Source of the DNA: a virus
Reading direction: 5' to 3' (one strand)
Virus record (IMG/VR): IMGVR_UViG_3300033182_000856
Coordinates: 1 to 46,935 of that record
DNA length: 46,935 nt
How positions within the stretch are numbered: the first letter of the stretch is position 1; the number at the start of each line of letters is the position of its first letter. Below the pieces are notes generated by a model. The model searched no databases, was not told where the DNA came from, and saw only the letters and a program-made list of their open reading frames with translations. A program made the position numbers and the translations under genes. This document shows positions 1-8,690 of the stretch, in pieces.

Positions 1-171
1 CAACAACTAAACTTACTTTTATCATTACTTGCTGAAGGTTATAGTTGTGTTGTTATTGATATTGATGAAGTAAGAGAAAAATTAGAAGACCCTCTCACTA
101 AGATTTATGGAGATAAAATTAAATTTCAACCTTTAGGTACTATGGCCGAAGGAATAAAAATCATATTATGA
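1..171 (+). CDS. C-terminal fragment of an unidentified protein (5' end outside window)
   Basis: An open frame enters from the left edge and stops with TGA at 169-171, giving the last 56 residues of a protein (ends GTMAEGIKIIL). Its stop overlaps the ATG of the next glycosyltransferase (ATGA), so it belongs to the same operon. The fragment contains VVIDIDEVREKL but too little is present to recognise a family. By position it is probably another sugar-nucleotide or glycan gene; that is inference only. Confidence 0.7.
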   Translation, partial: QQLNLLLSLLAEGYSCVVIDIDEVREKLEDPLTKIYGDKIKFQPLGTMAEGIKIIL

Positions 172-902
172 GATTAACAATAGTTTCCGCATTTTGGAAT
201 GCGTCTGATTATATTGAAAAATGTATCATGTCAGTGAAGAATCAAACCTTCACTGATTTTGTTATGTACCTTATTGATGACATCTCGACTGATGATACGG
301 TTAATAAAATCAAAAATGTCATTGGTGATGATGATAGATTCAGATTGATTGTTAACTCAGAGAAAAAATACAAATTGAAGAATTTAGATGACTTAATTAT
401 CGATGATGACCTAATCAATGATGAAGATGTTATTATTGAATTGGATGGTGATGATTGGTTATTTGACGAAAACGTACTACAGAAAATATTTGATAGATAT
501 ACTAAAAATAAAAACCTTTGGATGACTAATGGTAGTTTTATTTACTCAAACGGTCGTATTGGTTTTGCATCAAAAGTGAATCCTTCAACAGTAAGACGGG
601 ACCCATTTACTCTTTCACACCTAAGAACATGGAAAGCACACTTATGGAGGTCTATAGAAGAAGAATCGTTTATTGGACCCGACGGTCAGTACTTTAGGTC
701 CGCACCTGATGTTGCATATTCATTCCCAATGGTGGAAATGGCTGGTGATAAACATTATGAATTTATATCTGATATTATGTATGTTTATAATGCGGAAAGT
801 CCTTATAACGAACATAAACCTAATAGTTCAGATGGTGGACTACAATCTCAATCAAATAATGCTAACTTTATTAGAAGAATGAAACCATATAGGCCATTAT
901 GA
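168..902 (+). CDS. Family 2 (GT-A) glycosyltransferase
   Basis: A 244-residue protein with a GT-A nucleotide-sugar-binding start (MRLTIVSAFWNASDYIEKCI, then SVKNQTF). IDDISTDDT around residues 37-45 is the usual first acidic motif, and ELDGDDW around residue 90 is the DXD-type metal-binding motif. No membrane segment is seen, so it should be a soluble cytoplasmic transferase. It overlaps its neighbours by 4 bases on both sides (ATGA), so the cassette is translationally coupled. Sugar donor and acceptor cannot be told from the sequence. Confidence 0.85.
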   Translation: MRLTIVSAFWNASDYIEKCIMSVKNQTFTDFVMYLIDDISTDDTVNKIKNVIGDDDRFRLIVNSEKKYKLKNLDDLIIDDDLINDEDVIIELDGDDWLFDENVLQKIFDRYTKNKNLWMTNGSFIYSNGRIGFASKVNPSTVRRDPFTLSHLRTWKAHLWRSIEEESFIGPDGQYFRSAPDVAYSFPMVEMAGDKHYEFISDIMYVYNAESPYNEHKPNSSDGGLQSQSNNANFIRRMKPYRPL

Positions 903-1699
903 CAATTCCTCCAATATACATAACCTGTGATTTTATGGGTGGTTTAGGTAATCAAATGTTTCAAGCCGCCCATGCAATTGCACAGGCCAAAAAAAATAAT
1001 TTACCTACATTATTTAGGACAACATCATACACACCATTACAAGGAAAACAGACCTTAAAATATAAAAATAATATTTTTAGTAATCTGACATTTAATGATA
1101 ACATTAAACCAACTTACACTATAAAAGAAAAAGAATGGGCATTCAACGAAATTAATGAGTTAATAATTACCCCCACATCTTTTTTTGGGTACTACCAAAG
1201 TGATAAAAATTTTTATGGTTATGATGATTTAATTAGAGATACTTTTGTACCTAAAAAAGAAACGATGGATGACTTAATTCGTGAATTTCCTGAATTTAGT
1301 GAAGGTGTAACCTGTATCCATGTAAGAAGGGGGGATTACCTTAAAAGCCCAAACGTACACCCAACTATTGATGAAGGTTTCATAAAAGAGGGATTAAAAC
1401 ATTTGACCCCACAAAAGTACCTGATGATATTCAGTGACGATATTGAATGGTGTAAAAATAATCTTAGTGGTCTTTCCGATAATTTAATTTTTGTTGATGG
1501 TGAGTTTGAAGATTATGAAGAGATATGGTTAATGTCGAATTGTAAAAATTATATCATATCTAACTCCACCTTTTCATGGTGGGGTTCGTTCTTAAACAAG
1601 AATAACCCTGAAGTGGTTGCACCGTCAAAATGGTTTGGACCTAACGGACCAACTCAAAACTATAAAGACATTTACAGAAATAACTGGATATTATTATGA
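899..1699 (+). CDS. GT11 alpha-1,2-fucosyltransferase-like protein
   Basis: A 266-residue protein with the hallmarks of glycosyltransferase family 11: the N-terminal GGLGNQMFQAAHAIA signature, HVRRGDYLKSP in the middle (the HxRRxD donor-binding motif), FSDDIEWC, and ISNSTFSWWGSFL near the C terminus. The family transfers L-fucose from GDP-fucose in alpha-1,2 linkage. A GDP-mannose 3,5-epimerase lies downstream, so GDP-L-galactose is an alternative donor (inference). Starts and ends overlap neighbours by 4 bases. Confidence 0.88.
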   Translation: MTIPPIYITCDFMGGLGNQMFQAAHAIAQAKKNNLPTLFRTTSYTPLQGKQTLKYKNNIFSNLTFNDNIKPTYTIKEKEWAFNEINELIITPTSFFGYYQSDKNFYGYDDLIRDTFVPKKETMDDLIREFPEFSEGVTCIHVRRGDYLKSPNVHPTIDEGFIKEGLKHLTPQKYLMIFSDDIEWCKNNLSGLSDNLIFVDGEFEDYEEIWLMSNCKNYIISNSTFSWWGSFLNKNNPEVVAPSKWFGPNGPTQNYKDIYRNNWILL

Positions 1700-2307
1700 T
1701 AATTAATTTAGAAGGTTTAATAAAAAAATATAACTTAGACATCAAAGGGGTTATACATATTGGGGCCAATGTAGGACAAGAAATTTCAACATACGATAAA
1801 TTAAACGTTAATGAAAGAGTTTATATAGAACCTCAACCGAATATTTTTGAAAAGTTGAAATCCTCAAGCAGAGATGAAGACTTACTATTCAACACCGCAC
1901 TCGGTAATCAAATTGGAGAAATAGAAATGTACATAAGCAATAATGTCAATTCTCAGTCATCCTCAATACTTAAACCCGACTTACACCTAACCCTACATCC
2001 AAATTGTAAATTTCCCGATAAAAGTATTGTAAAAATAACAAAACTTGATTTACTTGAATTTGATAGAAAAAACTATAATTTTATAAACATAGACGTTCAA
2101 GGATATGAATTAGAAGTTTTCAAGGGTGGTAGTGAAACTATTAACCACATCGACTACATATATTCTGAAGTTAATAGAGATTCAGTATATAAAGGATGCG
2201 CACACATCGATGAACTTGAATCATACTTAAAACCTTATGGATTTTATTTGGCCGAAGTTCATTGGGCTACTAAACACTGGGGAGATGCCCTATTTATAAA
2301 AAATTAA
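1696..2307 (+). CDS. FkbM-family SAM-dependent methyltransferase
   Basis: A 203-residue protein. GVIHIGANVGQE near residue 20 is the SAM-binding glycine motif of the FkbM fold, VYIEPQPNIFEKL follows as the acidic motif II, and FINIDVQGYELEVFKGG is the diagnostic FkbM block. Family members O-methylate sugars or other small molecules. Placed between two fucosyltransferase-like genes, it probably methylates a sugar of the same glycan. Overlaps the upstream gene by 4 bases and is separated from the next by one base. Confidence 0.85.
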   Translation: MIINLEGLIKKYNLDIKGVIHIGANVGQEISTYDKLNVNERVYIEPQPNIFEKLKSSSRDEDLLFNTALGNQIGEIEMYISNNVNSQSSSILKPDLHLTLHPNCKFPDKSIVKITKLDLLEFDRKNYNFINIDVQGYELEVFKGGSETINHIDYIYSEVNRDSVYKGCAHIDELESYLKPYGFYLAEVHWATKHWGDALFIKN

Positions 2308-2308
2308 T

Positions 2309-3151
2309 ATGGAAATTAACGTCATATCTAATCACTGGAGTAATACATCGGGTAGTTATGATTCAGAAGTAGTAAAAATACACAGAAATCGTACAGATTT
2401 TGATGGAATAAACATTATTACCGAGCCGCACATATGGAATATAAACCTACTTAATCAACTAAGAGGAAAAAAAATCGGATGGTTATGTGAATCAAAAGAA
2501 GTATTCAGTTACAGCACCAGTAAGATACATAATAGTGGTATACTTGACAAGTTAGATTATATACTAACCCACGATAAATCACTCATTGAATGGAAACCTG
2601 AAAAATTTCTCTACACAATACCCGCAACCAATAGAAGACAAGTACCACCAGAAGAAGTTAAAATACACCCCAAAACTAAAGATATCTCATTTTGTTTTTC
2701 AAACAAACAAATGACATCAGGTCACCGATTAAGACACCAAATGAAGAGACTTATACAAGAAAATAATCTCCCTATTGAAATGCATGGTTCTGGTGTTGGT
2801 AAACCATATAATGGTGATTCTATGCACGCATATAGAGATTATCGTTATTCAATCATCATCGAAAATTCCACATATGATTATTATTGGTCGGAAAAACCTC
2901 AAGAGTGTTTTTGGACTGGAACCATTCCAATTTATATAGGTACTGATTCACTATATGACGTATATAACAAAGATGGGGTAATAAAGATTAATTCAGTAGA
3001 TGAAATTTTAGATTTACTTCCGACTCTTAATGAAGAAACATACGTTTCAAAAATGGATTATATCAAAGATAACTTCGAAAGGTCTTTGGAGTATCGTGTA
3101 TGTGCAGAGGAATTTTTCACTGTTAAATATTGGGAAAAATGGAATGAGTGA
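2309..3151 (+). CDS. GT10 alpha-1,3/4-fucosyltransferase-like protein
   Basis: A 280-residue protein. The C-terminal half carries YRYSIIIENSTYDYYWSEKP followed by QECFWTGTIPIYIG, which matches the GT10 core (ENS...DY.TEK...G.IPV..G) that binds GDP-fucose. The N-terminal half is divergent, with KIGWLCESKEV. Known GT10 enzymes add fucose in alpha-1,3 or alpha-1,4 linkage. With the GT11 enzyme and the epimerase it suggests a glycan rich in L-fucose or L-galactose. The stop TGA overlaps the start of the sulfotransferase (TGATG). Confidence 0.78.
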   Translation: MEINVISNHWSNTSGSYDSEVVKIHRNRTDFDGINIITEPHIWNINLLNQLRGKKIGWLCESKEVFSYSTSKIHNSGILDKLDYILTHDKSLIEWKPEKFLYTIPATNRRQVPPEEVKIHPKTKDISFCFSNKQMTSGHRLRHQMKRLIQENNLPIEMHGSGVGKPYNGDSMHAYRDYRYSIIIENSTYDYYWSEKPQECFWTGTIPIYIGTDSLYDVYNKDGVIKINSVDEILDLLPTLNEETYVSKMDYIKDNFERSLEYRVCAEEFFTVKYWEKWNE

Positions 3152-3822
3152 TGAAGAATATATTTCTAAATTCATTTGCACGTTCAGGTTCGAATATTAT
3201 ATCTCTTATTTTACAACATACATTAGAATGTAATATCAAAGGAGAAGCAATTGCATATACAAAAAATTTGTTTATTAATCCCACTAATTTAGACTTATCT
3301 ATATATAAGACCCACAGGAATCAACAAGGTAATCACATGTGGGACCCAAATCACAAAGAAAACATCTTTGAAGGTATAACATTCAACTACTTTATATTGG
3401 TACTTAGAAACCCTTTTGATGCTATTATCAGACATAACGAAATTGATGTAAAAATGGGTTTAATAAATGGAGACAAATGGTGGTGTGGTAAAACAGAAGA
3501 GTTTATTAATTTTTATAATAATTGTATTACTGAATATAATAATTTTGACGGACCAAAATATACGATTTATTATGAAGACTTTATGGATAACCCAGGTGGT
3601 GAAATAACAAAAATTTGTAACCACTTCAATTTTCCTATTGTTAACAACCCAAATCTTGTTCACGAAAAAATTTCTGAAAAATCTAAGCAGAATCATAAGT
3701 TAGTTTCAGGTAAATCTACTCAGAACAATTCAAATGGAATACCAAATAATATACTTGAAAGGTATTTGAATAAATTATTAAAAGATGAGAAAATAATTAG
3801 ATATACCCATGATATCACATGA
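3151..3822 (+). CDS. Sulfotransferase (PAPS-dependent)
   Basis: A protein of about 223 residues; I prefer the ATG at 3151 over the GTG at 3148. The N-terminal FLNSFARSGSNIISLIL is the 5'-phosphosulfate-binding loop of the sulfotransferase fold, and FILVLRNPFDAIIRH is the 3'-phosphate-binding motif. IYYEDFMDNPGGEITKICNHF is the usual later helix. It would move sulfate from PAPS to a hydroxyl, most likely on the glycan made by the neighbouring enzymes. The 3' end overlaps the ATG of a broken second sulfotransferase. Confidence 0.82.
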   Translation: MKNIFLNSFARSGSNIISLILQHTLECNIKGEAIAYTKNLFINPTNLDLSIYKTHRNQQGNHMWDPNHKENIFEGITFNYFILVLRNPFDAIIRHNEIDVKMGLINGDKWWCGKTEEFINFYNNCITEYNNFDGPKYTIYYEDFMDNPGGEITKICNHFNFPIVNNPNLVHEKISEKSKQNHKLVSGKSTQNNSNGIPNNILERYLNKLLKDEKIIRYTHDIT

Positions 3823-4131
3823 ACATAAAGTTATATTTTACCATATACCCCGTACAGGCGGGACAACTCTCGAAATCCTTTTCACCAATATAGATTCGAA
3901 GATTTAGTGAAAGATGAATTTAATATTATAAGGAATAAATACAATCTATCTCAAACCCCAAGTCATTCGATGTCATTTCATGGTTATAATAAAGTGAAAA
4001 AACCCATTCATACGAAAAAAACTGTGGAAATTATAAAAACTTTATTTAAGAAAGATTTAGAATTATATTATCCTAAGTTACTTCACATAACATATGAAGA
4101 AGTTATAAAACAAGATTATAAAAATTATATA
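3809..4131 (+). pseudogene. Remnant of a second sulfotransferase (internal deletion plus frameshift)
   Basis: An ATG at 3809 opens a 32-residue frame containing VIFYHIPRTGGTTLEILF, the phosphosulfate-binding loop of the other main sulfotransferase type, then stops at TAG 3905-3907. Immediately afterwards a different frame reads FEDLVKDEFNIIRN and on to HTKKTVEIIKTLFKKDLELYYP, which resembles the C-terminal helix of the same family. The middle (roughly 100 residues, including the 3'-phosphate-binding motif) is missing. That second frame runs without a stop into the epimerase gene, but I treat it as debris rather than as an epimerase N-terminal domain, because the epimerase has its own ATG and a canonical N terminus. 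Confidence 0.6.
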
Positions 4132-5220
4132 ATGAAAAAAATAGTAGTATTAGGTGGTGGTGGTTTTATCGGAGGTCATCTCGCTAAAAGATTAAAAGAT
4201 AATGGTCACTCAGTTACCATTTGTGACATAAAAGAACACGAATATTGGAATCATGATGACATCTGTGATACGTTTGTTGTGGGTGACTTAAGAGACCCTA
4301 ATGTTGTTGCAAATGTCATCACTGAAGGTGTTGATGAGGTTTACCAACTTGCTGCGGATATGGGAGGTGCAGGATATATTTTCACTGGTGATAATGATGC
4401 CAATGTTATGCACAACTCAGCGCTTATCAATCTTAATGTGGTTCATGAATGTACTAAAAAGAATGTTGGTAAAGTATTCTACTCTTCTTCTGCATGTATG
4501 TACCCCGAACATAATCAGTTAGACCCTGACAATCCAAATTGTGAGGAATCATCTGCATATCCTGCAAATCCTGATTCGGAATATGGGTGGGAGAAACTAT
4601 TCTCTGAGAGATTGTTTTTAGCATTTAATCGTAACTACGGTTTGGACGTTAGAGTTGCTCGTTTCCATAACATTTTTGGCCCTATGGGAACATGGACAGG
4701 TGGAAAAGAAAAGGCACCAGCTGCGATGTGTAGAAAAGTTGCTGAAGGTGAGACTGAGATTGAAGTATGGGGTGACGGACAACAGACACGTTCGTTTTTA
4801 TATGTCGACGAATGTGTTGAAGCCGTATTAAGACTAATGGAATCTGACTTTTTAGGTCCTGTTAATATTGGGTCAGAAGAGATGGTTACCATCAATGAGT
4901 TAGCACAGATGTCTATTGATATCTCAGGAAAAGATATTAAGATTAAGAATATAGGAGGACAAGACTTTATTGACAAATATGGGTTCAGTTGTCCCGTAGG
5001 TGTTAGAGGAAGGAACTCTGATAATAAACTTTATAAAGAAAAAGTGGGTTGGGAAGTAACTCAACCGTTAAAAATAGGGATGGAAAAGACTTATAAATGG
5101 ATTAATGAACAAGTAGAGGAAAGTAAAAAGACTTATATCTACGAAAGTCCTGATAAAGGTAAAACCGTATACAGGAGAGAATTTGGTGCAGACCACAACA
5201 CAAGAGAACTTGTTAAATAA
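4132..5220 (+). CDS. GDP-mannose 3,5-epimerase (GME-like)
   Basis: Starting at ATG 4132 this is a 362-residue extended short-chain dehydrogenase. MKKIVVLGGGGFIGGHL is the NAD-binding Rossmann start. The signatures of GDP-mannose 3,5-epimerase are unusually complete: ADMGGAGYI, YSSSACMYPE (with the cysteine used in acid/base catalysis), SEYGWEKL (YxxxK), RFHNIFGPMGTWTGG, EKAPAAMCRK (catalytic lysine region) and WGDGQQTRSFLYVDEC. The family converts GDP-D-mannose to GDP-L-galactose (and GDP-L-gulose). It would supply a donor for the fucosyltransferase-like enzymes upstream. The longer frame back to 3907 is sulfotransferase debris. Confidence 0.87.
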   Translation: MKKIVVLGGGGFIGGHLAKRLKDNGHSVTICDIKEHEYWNHDDICDTFVVGDLRDPNVVANVITEGVDEVYQLAADMGGAGYIFTGDNDANVMHNSALINLNVVHECTKKNVGKVFYSSSACMYPEHNQLDPDNPNCEESSAYPANPDSEYGWEKLFSERLFLAFNRNYGLDVRVARFHNIFGPMGTWTGGKEKAPAAMCRKVAEGETEIEVWGDGQQTRSFLYVDECVEAVLRLMESDFLGPVNIGSEEMVTINELAQMSIDISGKDIKIKNIGGQDFIDKYGFSCPVGVRGRNSDNKLYKEKVGWEVTQPLKIGMEKTYKWINEQVEESKKTYIYESPDKGKTVYRREFGADHNTRELVK

Positions 5221-5235
5221 TTAATCATATAATTA

Positions 5236-5946
5236 ATGGCCACTAAAGGTAGAAGAAGTGAACATAACCCTAAAAAATCACGCAAAGAGATTATCAGGGA
5301 AATTATAGGGAAGACCCCAAGAAAGAAGTTTCTTTCTGAAAGTCAAAAAATATATTACCAAACACTTTGTGATAGTGAAATTACAATTTGTACAGGACCC
5401 GCAGGTGTTGGTAAATCATATGTGGCGATGAGTGCTGCTGTTCAACTATTGTTAGACGAGAGTAACTCTTATGAGAAAATCATCATCGTTAGACCTGCGG
5501 TTGAAGCTGAAGAAAAACTCGGAGCTTTACCAGGTAACTTAGAGGAAAAATTAGACCCATACATTTTTCCATCATATTACCTACTGAATAAAATTATAGG
5601 GAAAGAGGCAAGAGAAAAACTTAAAGAACACGACATTATTGAAGTTTTTGCCTTAGCGTATATGAGAGGGATGAATATCGACAACTCAATTCTAATATTC
5701 GAAGAAGCTCAGAATTCAACACCTTCTCAAATGAAACTATTATTGACAAGAATTGGGTTCAATAGTAAGTTTTTCATATCGGGAGATATTGAACAAACTG
5801 ACCGATATAAAGATAAAACACAATCGGGTCTATATGACGCGATGAGTAAGTTCACCGATTTAGATGAGGTGGGTACTTTTGACTTTGGTACTGAAGATAT
5901 TATCAGAAACCCAATCATCAGTAAAATATTGAAGAAATACGAATGA
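5236..5946 (+). CDS. phoH: PhoH-like P-loop ATPase
   Basis: A 236-residue PhoH-type ATPase. GPAGVGKSY at residues 54-62 is the Walker A motif, IIIVRPAVEAEEKLGALPGNLEEKL is the PhoH signature written here only as a landmark, and ILIFEEAQN is Walker B. ISGDIEQTDR is the sensor region. PhoH is common in marine T4-like phages; its role (RNA metabolism, phosphate stress) is unsettled. It follows the epimerase after 15 bases and overlaps the next gene by 4, so it is part of the leading operon. Confidence 0.9.
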   Translation: MATKGRRSEHNPKKSRKEIIREIIGKTPRKKFLSESQKIYYQTLCDSEITICTGPAGVGKSYVAMSAAVQLLLDESNSYEKIIIVRPAVEAEEKLGALPGNLEEKLDPYIFPSYYLLNKIIGKEAREKLKEHDIIEVFALAYMRGMNIDNSILIFEEAQNSTPSQMKLLLTRIGFNSKFFISGDIEQTDRYKDKTQSGLYDAMSKFTDLDEVGTFDFGTEDIIRNPIISKILKKYE

Positions 5947-6542
5947 AAATAGCATTTGAAGTTAATGGTGTGTTGAGAAATACTTTTGGTAAGGCTGAAG
6001 AGGTTTACCAAAAGTTTTTCATTGATGATTATGTTGCTGAAGAAGGTGAAGAGGAATTTGAATATAAATTAAATCTACCTATTACCTCAACAACTTTGAG
6101 TAGTCACTTCGTGTTTCAAGACGAAGAAAGACTTATGGAATTCTTTTATGTGGATTTCCCAATGAATATTTTTGGACATTCTCAATCCACCGAAAACTCA
6201 ACATTTCAGGATTTGAATGACATCTACAAAGATTTACGTGACGACCACGAATTGGTCATCATATCTAATGAGATTGAAAAATCTAAACCAGCAACTTTGT
6301 TCTTCTTATCTAAGTTTGGATGTATGTTTGAAAAGATAGTTTTCTATAACCAATACACCGAGGATAACGTTTTAAGTGAATTTGAATTGATTATTTCTGC
6401 TCAACCACAAATTTTAGAAAAAGAGCACAACTATAAAACAGTAAAATATAAAACCACATATAATGAAAATGTTGAGTCGGATTTCGAAATTGAAACTCTG
6501 AAAGAATTCAAAGACTTATATGAAAAACTTGATTTGAAATGA
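5943..6542 (+). CDS. Degenerate HAD-like protein
   Basis: A 199-residue protein. The start MKIAFEVNGVLRNTF looks like the first motif of HAD hydrolases (DxDGxxR), but the nucleophile Asp is Glu6 and the second Asp is Asn8. Later, HELVIISNEIEKSKPATLFFLSKFG resembles HAD motif II/III, with Ser in place. The expected catalytic residues are therefore missing, so it is unlikely to be a phosphatase and may be a structural or binding homologue. It sits in a chain of ATGA overlaps between phoH and glycosyltransferases. Confidence 0.5.
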   Translation: MKIAFEVNGVLRNTFGKAEEVYQKFFIDDYVAEEGEEEFEYKLNLPITSTTLSSHFVFQDEERLMEFFYVDFPMNIFGHSQSTENSTFQDLNDIYKDLRDDHELVIISNEIEKSKPATLFFLSKFGCMFEKIVFYNQYTEDNVLSEFELIISAQPQILEKEHNYKTVKYKTTYNENVESDFEIETLKEFKDLYEKLDLK

Positions 6543-6823
6543 TAGAGATTTTAGGACACACTTATTACATCGATATGGATGTATTGGAAAACTTTGTAGA
6601 ATTGAAAGACTTCAAACCCAAAGAGGAGGAAGATAAAGACCACCAACATTTCTCAATTATTAAATTTGAACTTATCAAAATGATGATTGAAGTGGTATTA
6701 ACAGAACGAATGGATGACATGGATGAGAATTTAGGGATGCACAATGCAAGAAGTACAAGTATTCCCTTTCGGATTGCCTTTAATACATTATTAAGACATA
6801 ACATTATTAAATATATTGACTAA
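6539..6823 (+). CDS. Hypothetical protein, 94 aa
   Basis: A small acidic protein with two likely helices (FSIIKFELIKMMIEVVLTER and a C-terminal IPFRIAFNTLLRHNIIKYI). I do not recognise a family. It overlaps the upstream gene by 4 bases and the next glycosyltransferase by one, so it is expressed with them. No signal peptide or membrane segment. Confidence 0.75.
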   Translation: MIEILGHTYYIDMDVLENFVELKDFKPKEEEDKDHQHFSIIKFELIKMMIEVVLTERMDDMDENLGMHNARSTSIPFRIAFNTLLRHNIIKYID

Positions 6824-7890
6824 TGGACCAAGACACTATTAAAAAAGTAGAACTTTCGATTGAAAATTTGAAAGAAAAAACCTCAAGAATTTACCTTATG
6901 GTACAAGACACAAAAGGTAATGCAAAAGCGGGTATTCGTTATATATACCAAATCGCATTAACATTAAAGAATAATGGTTTCAACCCAATCATTCTACACG
7001 AATCAAACGACTATACAGGTGTTGGTGAATGGATGGGTGAGGAGTACATGGAAATTCCACACCAATCCATTGAAGGGCAAAACCTACAGATTTCACCTGA
7101 GGACTTTGTTATTGTACCTGAATTGTATGGTCACGTAATGGAACAAATTAAGAATTTGCCTTGTGGTAAAATCGTAATGTGTCAAGCCTACGATTACATG
7201 TTGGAAACGATTCAACCTGGTATGAATTGGGCGTTGAATGGATTCTTAAAAGGTATTACAACCAATGAAACACAAAAAACATTTATCAATGGTATTATGA
7301 AGAATACCTCGTTGGATGTTATTACACCATTGATTCCTGAATCATTCACTAAGAAACCTATTCCACCAAAACCAATTATTGCTATCCATACTCGTGACCA
7401 AAGAGACACAATGAAACTTATTAAGTCTTTCTATTTGAAGTATCCACAATTTAGATGGATTACCTTCCGTGATATGAGAGGTCTTTCTCAAGAGGAATTT
7501 GTGACTAATCTACAAGAATCATTCGTTTCTGTATGGATTGACGATATCAGTGGATTTGGCACATACCCATTAGAAAGTATGGCGTGTGGTACACCAGTAA
7601 TCGGTAAAGTACCGAATATGAAACCTGAGTGGATGTCAGACACAAACGGTGTTTGGACATATGAAATTAACAATATGGTAGATATTGTTGCTGAGTATAC
7701 ACAAAACTGGTTGGAGGATAACATATCAGAACAACTATATACTTCAGGTTTAGAAACCGCATCTACCTATCAGAATATGACTGAATTTGAATCTGAAGTA
7801 GTATCTACATTCAGTACTTACCTTTCAGTAAGATTAGAAAACTTCCAAACACAATTGGATAAATTAACAGTAACAGAAGAAACAGAGTAA
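6823..7890 (+). CDS. GT-B fold glycosyltransferase
   Basis: A 355-residue protein. The C-terminal half has the GT-B donor-binding pattern, with SGFGTYPLESMACGTPVIGKV around residues 243-264 (the E-x7-E type motif of GT4-like enzymes) after a strand/helix region. IAIHTRDQRDTMKLIKSF opens the second Rossmann domain. The N-terminal half begins after a short helix with RIYLMVQDTKGNAKAGIRYI. Substrates are unknown. The stop is followed after 2 bases by another glycosyltransferase. Confidence 0.75.
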   Translation: MDQDTIKKVELSIENLKEKTSRIYLMVQDTKGNAKAGIRYIYQIALTLKNNGFNPIILHESNDYTGVGEWMGEEYMEIPHQSIEGQNLQISPEDFVIVPELYGHVMEQIKNLPCGKIVMCQAYDYMLETIQPGMNWALNGFLKGITTNETQKTFINGIMKNTSLDVITPLIPESFTKKPIPPKPIIAIHTRDQRDTMKLIKSFYLKYPQFRWITFRDMRGLSQEEFVTNLQESFVSVWIDDISGFGTYPLESMACGTPVIGKVPNMKPEWMSDTNGVWTYEINNMVDIVAEYTQNWLEDNISEQLYTSGLETASTYQNMTEFESEVVSTFSTYLSVRLENFQTQLDKLTVTEETE

Positions 7891-7892
7891 CC

Positions 7893-8690
7893 ATGAAAGA
7901 TATATCAGTAATCCTTCCAGTAGAAAGTTCAAAACATAAGAACTTTTCAGAGTTATTTACCAACGCAATTGTATCGGTAAAAAATCAAACAGTACAACCA
8001 AAAGAATTGGTCTTAGTCCACACAAACGAAGAATCGTTAGTCACATACTTAAACGATTTTGATTTCAGTGGATTGACTGTCAACATGGTTGAAAATAAAG
8101 GAAATTCAGATTTCGCATCTCAAATGAATTTAGGTGTTGAAAAAGCAACTTCTGAATGGGTATCGTTCTTGGAATTTGATGATGAATACGCATCAATTTG
8201 GTTTAAGAATGTACAAGAATATATTGAAGCACATCCTGATGTTAAATCATTTCTTTCGTTAGTTGTTGATGTCGATGAAAAAGGAACATTCGCAGGATTC
8301 ACTAATGAGGCTACTTTTGCGGCATCTATGAATACTGAAATTGGTTACTTGACTAATGAGGTATTATTAGACTACCAAAACTTCCAATCTGCGGGTATGG
8401 TAATCAAAAGAGATACCTATCAAGAATTGGGTGGTTTCAAACCATCGATTAAACTAACGTTTGTTTATGAATTCTTATTACGTTTGACATATAACTCAAC
8501 TAAAATTATGACCATCCCAAGAATCGGTTATAAACACCTTAATATGAGAGAAGGTTCAATCTTCTGGAATTACAAAAACGGTGAAAACAAAGTAACTGAA
8601 GACGAAGTTAAATTTTGGTTAGACTCAGCAAAAAAAGAACATTTCTTCACAGAAGACAGAAATATAAAATACGAACCTGAAAATGTTTAA
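7893..8690 (+). CDS. Family 2-like glycosyltransferase
   Basis: A 265-residue GT-A protein. ISVILPVES then SVKNQTVQPKELVLVHTNEE is the N-terminal donor-binding half, NKGNSDFASQMNLGVEKA is the usual second block, and FLEFDDEYA is a DXD-like site (EFDDE). GMVIKRDTYQELGGFKPSI matches the later conserved region. It overlaps the late sigma gene by one base (TAATG), so the last cassette enzyme and the late regulator are coupled. Confidence 0.8.
   Translation: MKDISVILPVESSKHKNFSELFTNAIVSVKNQTVQPKELVLVHTNEESLVTYLNDFDFSGLTVNMVENKGNSDFASQMNLGVEKATSEWVSFLEFDDEYASIWFKNVQEYIEAHPDVKSFLSLVVDVDEKGTFAGFTNEATFAASMNTEIGYLTNEVLLDYQNFQSAGMVIKRDTYQELGGFKPSIKLTFVYEFLLRLTYNSTKIMTIPRIGYKHLNMREGSIFWNYKNGENKVTEDEVKFWLDSAKKEHFFTEDRNIKYEPENV

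Noticed and set aside
3907-5220. 437-residue epimerase with a novel N-terminal domain
   Set aside because: The first 75 codons match a sulfotransferase tail; the epimerase has its own ATG at 4132 with a canonical Rossmann start.
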